A program made the translations under genes and the position numbers. Below the pieces are notes generated by a model that did no database searches, had not been told where the DNA came from, and was given only the letters and a program-made list of their open reading frames with translations. Below are positions 1 through 5,161 of a stretch of DNA of 9,227 nucleotides, in pieces. Positions within the stretch are counted from its first letter, which is position 1, and each line of letters opens with the position of its first letter. Origin of the DNA: an uncultured Ruminobacter sp. (GTDB lineage Bacteria > Pseudomonadota > Gammaproteobacteria > Enterobacterales > Succinivibrionaceae); assembly GCA_900767005.1 (NCBI GenBank), contig CAAFXL010000399.1, positions 1 to 9,227 of the forward strand, written 5' to 3'.

Positions 1-46
1 ACATGAAGAAATCTTGAAAAAATTAAATTTAATTGACGAATTATAA
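1..46 (+). CDS. 3' end of an unidentified protein gene (partial)
   Basis: Reading from base 2, the plus strand has an open frame of 14 codons ending in TAA at 44-46. It encodes HEEILKKLNLIDEL. The composition (charged, Leu/Ile-rich, helical) looks like a real C-terminus rather than random AT-rich sequence. An inverted repeat suited to termination starts 10 bases after the stop. The pattern His-x-Glu-Glu-Ile-Leu-x-x-Leu resembles the C-terminal end of family III CoA-transferases (CaiB/Frc type), but 14 residues cannot establish a family. The gene begins left of the window and converges on the integrase remnant, overlapping its last codons by six bases. Confidence 0.4.
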   Translation, partial: HEEILKKLNLIDEL

Positions 47-328
47 TAAGAGACATAAAACGTGGAAATTTATGAGTATAGTTCCACGTTTTGGGAAAGT
101 ATTATTTAAAGCTTTTTTTAATGAAATATCTGCATATTCACCTAAAGTTGCAGATAAATGTTTCTTTTTCTTAGGTGTATTAGGATCTGTAATAACGAAT
201 GACACACGCCAAGTTTGTTTAGCACCTCTGATTCTTAAAACAAGTCCTAAGCCACATGAAACATCTTTATCAGAAACTGTTTCTTTGACAATTTTACGAA
301 GTTGAGCATCTGTTATGATTTTGTTCAT
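41..328 (-). pseudogene. truncated tyrosine integrase, N-terminal DUF4102 domain only
   Basis: The 95-codon frame begins at ATG 328-326 with a ribosome site (AGGAT) six bases before it. Residues 1-73 match the arm-DNA-binding domain (DUF4102/PF13356) that opens P4-like tyrosine integrases. The landmarks, in order, are LTDAxLR-like ITDAQLRKI, a Gly-Leu-Gly-Leu-x-Leu-Arg-Ile strand, KQTWRVSFV, and LGEYADISLKKA. Intact family members continue for about 300 more residues with the core-binding and catalytic domains. Here similarity stops after KKA (near base 110), and a non-homologous tail runs into the terminator of the facing gene. Both other frames stop within a few codons of that point, so a deletion or rearrangement is likelier than a simple frameshift. 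No catalytic Arg/His/Tyr residues are present, so it cannot recombine DNA. It sits about 230 bases from the 3' end of tRNA-Leu, the usual position for such integrases. Confidence 0.8.
57..92. terminator. bidirectional hairpin terminator
   Basis: Perfect 11-base inverted repeat: AAAACGTGGAA at 57-67 and TTCCACGTTTT at 82-92, with a 14-base loop. The A-run before and T-run after allow it to act in both directions. It most likely ends the plus-strand gene that stops at 46. It now also lies inside the 3' tail of the integrase remnant. Confidence 0.6.
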
Positions 329-382
329 AAGTTATCCTATTCATATATATAAAAAATTTTATTAACTAAAATATGTAAACAA

Positions 383-419
383 TGTTACCCCAAAAATTTG
401 GGGGTAACAATGGGGTAAC
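383..419. repeat. triple GGGGTAAC repeat, putative integrase arm sites
   Basis: Three copies of GGGGTAAC lie between the integrase remnant and tRNA-Leu. One is inverted (as GTTACCCC at 384-391) and two are direct (401-408 and 412-419, separated by AAT). The inverted pair forms a 9-base stem, TGTTACCCC/GGGGTAACA, at 383-391 and 401-409. Repeats of this kind, between an integrase start codon and a tRNA attachment site, are expected of arm-type sites bound by the integrase N-terminal domain. That role is inferred from position and pattern only. Confidence 0.5.
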
Positions 420-431
420 TTTGCTGTGAAT

Positions 432-451
432 TTATATGAACTTATATGAAC
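432..451. repeat. tandem 10-base direct repeat
   Basis: TTATATGAAC occurs twice head-to-tail (432-441 and 442-451), 13 bases past the GGGGTAAC cluster towards the tRNA. The repeat length is close to one helical turn, which would suit cooperative binding of a small protein such as an excisionase. No binding protein is encoded nearby, so this is only a suggestion. I see no other named signal in the rest of 452-558, which is plain AT-rich sequence with no clear tRNA terminator. Confidence 0.4.
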
Positions 452-558
452 CGAAGCAAACTATAAAAAAAAATTTACCAAAACTTTAAATACAATACTT
501 TATAAGGGATTTATAGAAGATTTTAACTGATATGGAATGATAAGAAATAAGAAGTGCT

Positions 559-645
559 TGGTACCAGAAGAGGGACTTGAACCCTCACAGTATCGCTACC
601 GGCGGATTTTGAATCCGCTGCGTCTACCAATTCCGCCATTCTGGC
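559..645 (-). tRNA. tRNA-Leu (anticodon CAA)
   Basis: An 87-base cloverleaf read leftward. The acceptor stem is GCCAGAA against TTCTGGT (first pair G-U), with discriminator A and an encoded CCA at 559-561. The anticodon stem GCGGA/TCCGC encloses the loop TTCAAAA, placing anticodon CAA at 609-611. A long variable arm, typical of leucine tRNA, and the T-loop motif GTTCAAGTC are present. It decodes UUG. It looks fully intact, as expected when an integrated element reconstitutes the tRNA 3' end. This tRNA species (leuX in E. coli) is a known island integration site, consistent with the adjacent integrase remnant. Confidence 0.95.
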
Positions 646-656
646 ACACGCGACTT

Positions 657-684
657 ATTTTACAGAAAAAATTTAGATTATCAA
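657..684 (-). promoter_or_regulatory. sigma-70 promoter of tRNA-Leu
   Basis: On the minus strand, TTGATA (684-679) and TAAAAT (662-657) are separated by 16 bases, just upstream of the tRNA 5' end at 645. The segment after the -10 box contains GTCGCGTG. Such a GC-rich discriminator is typical of stable-RNA promoters under stringent control. Confidence 0.65.
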
Positions 685-974
685 TAAATTTTTTTATTTA
701 ATTTGCTTTCGGTGTTTTAAATTTTGGGAGTTTAATTGTAACTAAACTTTAATTTTGGGAAATTAAGGTAATTTTTCTAAAAAATAGAAGATCTTAATTG
801 GTAAATTTTTATTTAATTTGCAAAGGTTTTCAGAAAATTAAAATAATACTGATTAAAATATGAACAAATTACGATTAATTTTTAAATAAAAGTAGTTTTT
901 AATCACTTTTTTTTAATATTTAACTAGCTAATAAAATTTAAATTTTTTAAAATTAAATTAAGGATTTATAAGGT
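685..974. other. AT-rich intergenic stretch, no gene seen
   Basis: This stretch is extremely AT-rich, with stop codons in all frames. The only repeated element noticed is AATTTTGGGA at 720-729 and again at 751-760, spaced 31 bases apart (about three helical turns). The hpf promoter must lie here, but several boxes are equally poor. TTGCAA at 818 and TAAAAT at 855-860 (preceded by TG) are the best fragments, and they are not well spaced with each other. I therefore do not call a promoter. Confidence 0.5.
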
Positions 975-1017
975 CATAGCCGACGCTATGGAGTATTTGT
1001 TGAACCTCTTGAGGTTC
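975..1017 (+). promoter_or_regulatory. two-hairpin leader in front of hpf
   Basis: Two short perfect inverted repeats follow one another just before hpf. The first is CATAGC/GCTATG with a CGAC loop (975-990). The second is GAACCTC/GAGGTTC (1002-1017), which leaves two bases between the arms, so six pairs with a tetraloop are realistic. The second ends seven bases before the ribosome site GGAG (1025-1028). Neither is followed by a T-run, so they are not terminators. They could affect mRNA stability or access to the start site. Confidence 0.45.
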
Positions 1018-1036
1018 TTGGTATAGGAGTGTTCTT

Positions 1037-1321
1037 ATGCAGGTTACAATTGTTGGTCATCATGTTGAGGTTACCGATGCCTTACGTACTTATGTAACAG
1101 ACAAGATGGATCATTTAAAGCGTCTTGAAGATTACGTTAAGTCTATTAATGTGATTTTAACTGTAGAGAATAAAGATCAGAAAGCAGAAGCTAAAGTTTC
1201 TGTTAAGGGTGAAGAATTATACGCTGAAGCATATGCTGAAAGCATGTATGCTGCGATTGATGCTTTAGCTGATAAGTTAGAACGTCAGCTTGTAAAGCAT
1301 AAGGAAAAGCTAACTAATTAA
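1037..1321 (+). CDS. hpf: ribosome hibernation promoting factor, short form
   Basis: Hpf binds the decoding centre of the 30S subunit in slow-growing or starved cells and, with RMF in enterobacteria, promotes inactive 100S dimers. The 94-residue product matches the short (about 95-residue) gammaproteobacterial form along its length. It starts MQVTIVGHHVEVTDALR, has the Glu/Lys-rich central strands, and ends with YAAIDALADKLERQLVKHKEKL, the family's best-conserved helix. It lacks the C-terminal dimerisation domain of long HPF. GGAG eight bases before the ATG supports the start. ptsN follows after five bases, so the two are co-transcribed. In E. coli this pair lies in the rpoN operon. Here rpoN is not upstream; a gene-free stretch and tRNA-Leu are there instead. 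Confidence 0.93.
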   Translation: MQVTIVGHHVEVTDALRTYVTDKMDHLKRLEDYVKSINVILTVENKDQKAEAKVSVKGEELYAEAYAESMYAAIDALADKLERQLVKHKEKLTN

Positions 1322-1326
1322 TATTT

Positions 1327-1821
1327 ATGGCTTTTCTATTACATAATATTTTGTCAAAGGACAGTGTTTTAAGCCCTGTCCTTTGTTATAGTAAAAAAAG
1401 AGCTTTTGAAGAAATTGCTAAAAAAGCTTCCATAAAAACTTCCCTTTCCGTTAAAGAACTCTTAGAAGGTCTTTTAGAGCGTGAGAATATTGGTAGCACT
1501 TATGTTGCTAATGGCTTTGCTGTACCACATGCCATAATCCCTGATAATATTAAAGAATGTGCAGTAATGATTATTTTAGCCAAACCTGTACACTATAATA
1601 TTATTGAAAATTCTCATGCTGATATTATTTTTGCGTTATTTTTGCATCAAGAAACAATTGATAAATATGATGAAGATATACAAGAGTTAGCTTCACTATT
1701 ATCGCAAAGTAGTTATACTAAACATTTAAGATATATAAGTAATATCGCAACCCAAGTTTATAGTGCTCTAATTTCTTATGCAGATAAAGATGAAGAGCCA
1801 AGTAAAGTTATTGATGAGTAA
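1327..1821 (+). CDS. ptsN: nitrogen-PTS regulatory protein EIIA-Ntr
   Basis: This is a cytoplasmic PTS EIIA domain of the nitrogen-type branch. It accepts phosphate from NPr and works as a regulator (for example of potassium transport and kinases), not in sugar uptake. The 164 residues cover the whole family length. SKKRAFEEIAKKA is the first helix region, LLERENIGST matches the family's LLxRExxGST motif, and NGFAVPHA contains the phosphorylated histidine (His68). The C-terminal part, with LASLLSQSSYTKHLR, matches the usual ending. The start lacks a good ribosome site (the nearest AAGG is about 20 bases upstream inside hpf), so translation probably depends on coupling to hpf. rapZ and npr, which follow ptsN in E. 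coli, are absent. A hairpin terminator and a convergent gene follow. Confidence 0.92.
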   Translation: MAFLLHNILSKDSVLSPVLCYSKKRAFEEIAKKASIKTSLSVKELLEGLLERENIGSTYVANGFAVPHAIIPDNIKECAVMIILAKPVHYNIIENSHADIIFALFLHQETIDKYDEDIQELASLLSQSSYTKHLRYISNIATQVYSALISYADKDEEPSKVIDE

Positions 1822-1876
1822 CTTTTCCTAAATCTTTTTTCTACTATTTCTTAATCTTTTGAGAAATTAAATAAAA

Positions 1877-1901
1877 AATCCTTAGCTTAAAGCTAAGGAT
1901 T
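1877..1901. terminator. bidirectional terminator between ptsN and the lipoprotein gene
   Basis: Perfect 11-base inverted repeat AATCCTTAGCT / AGCTAAGGATT with a three-base loop. On the minus strand the stem runs directly into TTTTTTATTT, a strong U-tract ending the lipoprotein transcript. On the plus strand the following TTGAATTTT is weaker but could end hpf-ptsN. Confidence 0.85.
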
Positions 1902-1928
1902 AAATTGAATTTTAATTAATTTAAAGCA

Positions 1929-2579
1929 TTATTTAGCAACTGGAAGCTTATTAAATAATGAATCAAGTAAACTATAGATTACACGCTTTTGAGCATTCTT
2001 AGTTTTAACTGGTTTGGTAACATCACCACTAACTGCACCAACCCAAATAATACGGTTAGTTCTAACATCTCTAATTGTTACATCGATACTGCCTTCAGTG
2101 CCTTTTGAGGTAGAACCTGCGGTTAATCCTAGGTCATCAAAAATTACATCAGAATCTTCTGCTTTATTAGTAGGAGGGTTTACACGGAAAGTAATTAAAA
2201 GCTTACTACGGCTTCCTTCTACTAAGGTTAAGCCTTTTTTAGTCATGCTATCAACTACGCCTTCTTTAGTAACATCTTGCCAAGAGTTTAGATTTTTATC
2301 TAGCTGGTTATTTTGACTAACATTTTCCTTAGTCTTATTTACAAGCTTATAAGTTAATTTTGCTTTTTCATATGGCCATTCATCTAAAGTTTGAGCGGCA
2401 ACGGTAATTTTAATTGATGGTTCATCTTCAATGCTTTCTTGACCATTTTGAGCAACATCAGAACTCATCATAGTAAAGTTATTATTATCTTTGTTAGCAA
2501 GATCTGCATAAGTATTGCTATTTGAAGCACAGCCAATCATTGTAAAAGCTGTTAATAAAATTAATAATTTGGTTTTCAT
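1929..2579 (-). CDS. DUF4136-like lipoprotein
   Basis: The 216-residue product begins with a Lys-containing signal peptide and a lipobox ending MIGC, giving lipidated Cys17 and membrane anchoring, probably in the outer membrane (Ala-Ser follow the Cys). Residues about 18-60 are Asn/Asp/Ser-rich and probably disordered. The folded part (about 60-215) resembles DUF4136: a short helix (VVDSMTKKGLTLVE), a strand with RSKLLITFRV, then a Gly-rich strand pair, EGSIDVTIRDVRTNRIIWVGAVSG, ending in a helix (QKRVIYSLLDSLFNKLP). That order of D-x-x-T-N-x-x-x-W-x-G and a final helix is the family's hallmark. The function of DUF4136 lipoproteins is generally unknown. The ATG at 2579 has GGAGA eleven bases upstream. 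It follows the FUSC pair by 61 bases on the same strand but appears to have its own promoter. Confidence 0.65.
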   Translation of the reverse strand: MKTKLLILLTAFTMIGCASNSNTYADLANKDNNNFTMMSSDVAQNGQESIEDEPSIKITVAAQTLDEWPYEKAKLTYKLVNKTKENVSQNNQLDKNLNSWQDVTKEGVVDSMTKKGLTLVEGSRSKLLITFRVNPPTNKAEDSDVIFDDLGLTAGSTSKGTEGSIDVTIRDVRTNRIIWVGAVSGDVTKPVKTKNAQKRVIYSLLDSLFNKLPVAK

Positions 2580-2611
2580 AGAAATTTATTTCTCCATGTA
2601 TGTTTTGCTAT

Positions 2612-2639
2612 ATTTTACTTTAACTTAGACAAAAGTTAA
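2612..2639 (-). promoter_or_regulatory. possible sigma-70 promoter of the lipoprotein gene
   Basis: On the minus strand, TTAACT (2639-2634) and TAAAAT (2617-2612) are 16 bases apart, 32 bases before the ATG. The -10 box lies in a 13-base segment (2608-2620, plus-strand CTATATTTTACTT) that also occurs upstream of the FUSC pair. AT-rich background lowers confidence. Confidence 0.35.
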
Positions 2640-2640
2640 T

Positions 2641-3777
2641 TTAATTAGTTTTATTTTCGTGAGATTTATATTGATATTTTAAATATGAGAGCAATGGTCC
2701 ATGAAGAATGTTATGAAAATCTTCTTCAAGTTCTTTAATTGAAAGAATAATCGTAATTAATTCTTGTCTTGAAGGATCGTTTTCTAATGTTTTAATAAAG
2801 TTATCATTAAGCTCTACTAGTTTATTTAAGTAGTAATCAATATTTTTTAAATTTAAACGATTAAAACTATAAATTAATTTTTTAGTGATCATTAAGTTTT
2901 CTTTTAAATATTGCTTACTTAGAGCTGTAGTCTCATGCTTACTAATACTTTCAAGTAAGATGCAATTTAAAATTCGCATTTTATGGATGCGATGAAGGTA
3001 TCTAGTAAGGCTTAAATAGATAAAACGATTAAAAAAGAGTGCGTAATACCATAAAGGAAGCTTTTCCTCATAAGTTTTACTTGATTCATAAATACGGTTA
3101 TTTAGTTCTAAAAAGTTTTGGTTATTAATAATACTTTGGTTAGAATCTAAATTTTTTTTGTTATCAATTTTTGAGATTTGGGTATTAATAACTAATTTAA
3201 ATTCAAGATAGAACTTAGTTAGATAATGGCGATAGGTTTTTAGAATATCAAGCTTTTCAAGAGTCGGCATGATACTAATACTGCAGATTAAGCTTATTAA
3301 TGACCCAATGATAGTAAAAGATAATCTTTCATAAATTAAGTAATCAAAAGTTAAATTAGTATTTCGCATTAATAGAGCAAGTAAAATAATTACAGATGCG
3401 GTCATAAAGCAAACAAATAAGTAATATAAACTTGTAAAAGCTCGACTCCAAAGAGTTAAGCCTGCAAAGAGAACTAAAAAGATAATTTGGTTTTGCGGAT
3501 CATGAAAGATTAAACAAACGCTACCAGCTATAATAACTCCATAGATACTCCCAATAATGCGGTGAATGGTGCGTCTAAGGGCAGTAAGCGGGGTACTAAT
3601 ATATAAACATACACAAAAGGTTGATAGAGGAATCCAAAAGCTCTGATCAACTGGATATAAATAAGAAATAATCATGGCAAGAACCATGGATACTGCCATA
3701 GAAAGAATCTGAAAAAAGAGCACACTCTTATTAAAGTATTTGGGATTAAACAAGCTCTTTGAAAAATTTTTAATCAT
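2641..3777 (-). CDS. FUSC-family (aromatic acid exporter-like) membrane protein, second of pair
   Basis: The 378-residue product has about six membrane segments in its first 172 residues (roughly 18-40, 46-62, 74-91, 97-112, 116-136 and 152-171). A soluble, charged, helical C-terminal half of about 200 residues follows. The FUSC hallmark is visible: a Trp at the start of the second segment (DQSFWIPLST, Trp48), then LRRTIHRIIGSIYGVIIAG. This fits the family's R-x-x-RxxGTxxG motif after that segment. Family members such as YccS and AaeB are about 650-720 residues, with two such membrane units; this is half that size. The start is set at ATG 3777-3775, preceded by AAGGA at seven bases. It overlaps the end of the upstream gene by eight bases. 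A longer frame to 3837 exists but would lie wholly inside that gene. Substrate unknown; efflux of aromatic or other organic acids is only a family inference. Confidence 0.72.
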   Translation of the reverse strand: MIKNFSKSLFNPKYFNKSVLFFQILSMAVSMVLAMIISYLYPVDQSFWIPLSTFCVCLYISTPLTALRRTIHRIIGSIYGVIIAGSVCLIFHDPQNQIIFLVLFAGLTLWSRAFTSLYYLFVCFMTASVIILLALLMRNTNLTFDYLIYERLSFTIIGSLISLICSISIMPTLEKLDILKTYRHYLTKFYLEFKLVINTQISKIDNKKNLDSNQSIINNQNFLELNNRIYESSKTYEEKLPLWYYALFFNRFIYLSLTRYLHRIHKMRILNCILLESISKHETTALSKQYLKENLMITKKLIYSFNRLNLKNIDYYLNKLVELNDNFIKTLENDPSRQELITIILSIKELEEDFHNILHGPLLSYLKYQYKSHENKTN

Positions 3778-4789
3778 CTTGTTGTCCTTCCTTAATAAGT
3801 TTTGAGTCTTCTTTTTGGTAATTAATGAGGGAGGCAATATTATTTAAAAGGTTGATAGTTAAACCAATCATCTCACCATTACAAAAATCACTATGAGAGA
3901 TATTTTTTAGGGAATCTGAAAAATCATTAATTTCTTTGAGGATTAAAGCTCTTTGTTTTTTCTTAGTTAAAAGCTTATAGATAAACATAAAAGTATTAGT
4001 TCTTATGGAATTTATAAGATTTAAATGGGAGTCTTCGGAGTTGGAACTAGGCCAATAAGAAATTAAACTTAAATCATTTAATAGTTCTAAGTATAGTTTT
4101 CTGCGAACAGGGTCTTGAATATATTTACAGATATTCATTAGTGCTGTTTGATGCATTAAAAGTTTAGTGCGAACTTTGGGTTTAAGTTCAGTAAAACTTT
4201 TATAAAAAGTTTTACTCATCCTTTTACTAAATGATTTTAGTTCATGGAAAAAACAATAATTAATGATAGCACAATAATGAAATCTAATAATTGGAACTAA
4301 AATTAGAGATGCAATTACACATAAACTTCCTAAAATTGACGCATAAAGTAGGGAATAAGCATCAACTTCTTTATTAACATCAATTACACCCATCCCAAAA
4401 TTAATAATAGAAAAGACACTCATAAACATGATTGTGCCAGAAAGAGGGGGAATCCGTGCTAAACAATAAACCGTATAGCCTGATAGAATAATTGAGAATA
4501 ATCCCCCTAAGAGATAATTTCCTTCATGACCTAAATAAATACTAATTTCTAAAGTTAGAGTTAATAAGATTAAACTTCCAATCATAAAAATAAGTCTTTT
4601 TATGAAAGGAAAAGGCGTTATTGGTCTAAGACCATAAAGAGCAACAATTAAGATATAAGTGGATGAAGCTTCTAAATTAAAAACATAAGTTAAGCATATT
4701 CCTAAAAACATGCTGATCGTGCCGCGAAGAAGTTCAGCAGTATAAACTCCCTCAAGATCATGTTTAAGATAATTAGTAATTCCAAGCAT
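3770..4789 (-). CDS. FUSC-like membrane protein, first of pair
   Basis: The 339-residue product has the same plan as its downstream neighbour. About six membrane segments fill residues 18-170 (approximately 20-37, 42-56, 64-86, 92-112, 117-136 and 146-169). A basic, soluble helical tail of about 170 residues follows. Its sequence motifs are weaker. GLRPITPFPFIKRLIFMIGSL occupies the place of the FUSC R-x-x-R/G motif, and the Arg117-like ARIPPLSGT loop follows the fourth segment. The ATG at 4789 has TAGGATGA about eleven bases upstream. The eight-base overlap with the next gene implies coupled translation and probably a heteromeric membrane complex. No membrane-fusion protein or small AaeX-like protein, the usual partners of AaeB-type exporters, is encoded next to it. 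Assignment rests on topology, size and pairing more than on residues. Confidence 0.6.
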   Translation of the reverse strand: MLGITNYLKHDLEGVYTAELLRGTISMFLGICLTYVFNLEASSTYILIVALYGLRPITPFPFIKRLIFMIGSLILLTLTLEISIYLGHEGNYLLGGLFSIILSGYTVYCLARIPPLSGTIMFMSVFSIINFGMGVIDVNKEVDAYSLLYASILGSLCVIASLILVPIIRFHYCAIINYCFFHELKSFSKRMSKTFYKSFTELKPKVRTKLLMHQTALMNICKYIQDPVRRKLYLELLNDLSLISYWPSSNSEDSHLNLINSIRTNTFMFIYKLLTKKKQRALILKEINDFSDSLKNISHSDFCNGEMIGLTINLLNNIASLINYQKEDSKLIKEGQQDD

Positions 4790-4859
4790 TAAAATCTATC
4801 ATCCTAAATCTTCCTAAAATTGGAAGAAGCAAAATTAAAATTTGTTTTACTTAATTTTA

Positions 4860-4872
4860 CTATATTTTACTT
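4860..4872 (-). promoter_or_regulatory. 13-base motif shared with the lipoprotein promoter
   Basis: Plus-strand CTATATTTTACTT here is identical to 2608-2620. Both copies are in the same orientation upstream of minus-strand genes (71 bases before the FUSC start, 29 before the lipoprotein start). It contains a TAAAAT box on the minus strand, but no convincing -35 box is seen 16-18 bases away at this site. The rest of 4790-4964 is AT-rich leader with a weak CTTCC/GGAAG stem at 4810-4826 and no clear tRNA terminator. Confidence 0.35.
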
Positions 4873-4964
4873 GGAAAAATTTAAGGAATTTTTGATTTAA
4901 CTTTAAGAAAACTTTAATTAGTTTTTTTTATGAAAATTATTAGAAATTTTAGGAGCTTGTAATA

Positions 4965-5039
4965 TGGCCCCCCCAACAGGAATCGAACCTGTAACTAGCC
5001 CTTAGGAGGGGCTTGTTATATCCATTTAACTATGAGGAG
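4965..5039 (-). tRNA. tRNA-Arg (anticodon CCT)
   Basis: A 75-base cloverleaf read leftward, the same length as E. coli argW and nearly identical to it in the D arm (GTTAAATGGATATAAC), the anticodon arm and the T loop. The anticodon stem AGCCC/GGGCT encloses CTCCTAA, so the anticodon is CCT (5004-5006) and decodes AGG. The T stem is ACAGG/CCTGT, and CCA is encoded at 4965-4967. The acceptor stem is unusual: CTCCTCA pairs with TGGGGGG, giving C1-G72 and two G-U wobbles, with discriminator G. E. coli has G1-C72 and discriminator A. Identity is secure because of the anticodon arm. Confidence 0.94.
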
Positions 5040-5048
5040 ACTGGAGGC

Positions 5049-5077
5049 ATTATATACTAAAATCTTAAAAATTTGAA
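5049..5077 (-). promoter_or_regulatory. sigma-70 promoter of tRNA-Arg
   Basis: On the minus strand, TTCAAA (5077-5072), a 17-base spacer and a perfect TATAAT (5054-5049) precede the tRNA by nine bases. The discriminator GCCTCC is GC-rich, as in stringently controlled stable-RNA promoters. The 5' leader must be very short. Confidence 0.75.
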
Positions 5078-5119
5078 AGGTTAATTTAAGTATGGTGGTT
5101 TTGATTATCTTTAAAGAAG

Positions 5120-5151
5120 ATCCTCCAAAATTAAAAATAATTTTGAAGGAT
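5120..5151 (-). terminator. terminator hairpin of flgT
   Basis: A 14-base stem with a four-base loop (5120-5133 with 5138-5151). On the minus strand it is fully paired through one G-U, while the plus strand has one mismatch there, so it appears built for leftward transcripts. It begins 10 bases after the flgT stop. The U-tract (CTTCTTT) is interrupted and weak. Confidence 0.6.
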
Positions 5152-5161
5152 TAAATTAAGA

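Noticed and set aside
33..305. Plus-strand 90-codon open frame
   Set aside because: It lies opposite the integrase remnant, has no ribosome site and resembles no protein. The minus strand has clear DUF4102 similarity.
110..328. Integrase as a frameshifted but otherwise complete gene (seven-A run at the break)
   Set aside because: Both other frames stop within a few codons of the break, and the remaining sequence to the left is a terminator and a different gene.
383..451. CRISPR-like array
   Set aside because: Repeats are only 8-10 bases, too few and without uniform spacers.
2014..2316. Plus-strand 100-codon open frame
   Set aside because: It is antisense to the lipoprotein gene, without a ribosome site or recognisable pattern.
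3778..3837. Longer start for the second FUSC protein
   Set aside because: The extra 20 codons lie inside the upstream gene. ATG 3777 has an AAGGA site at good spacing and starts just before the first membrane region.
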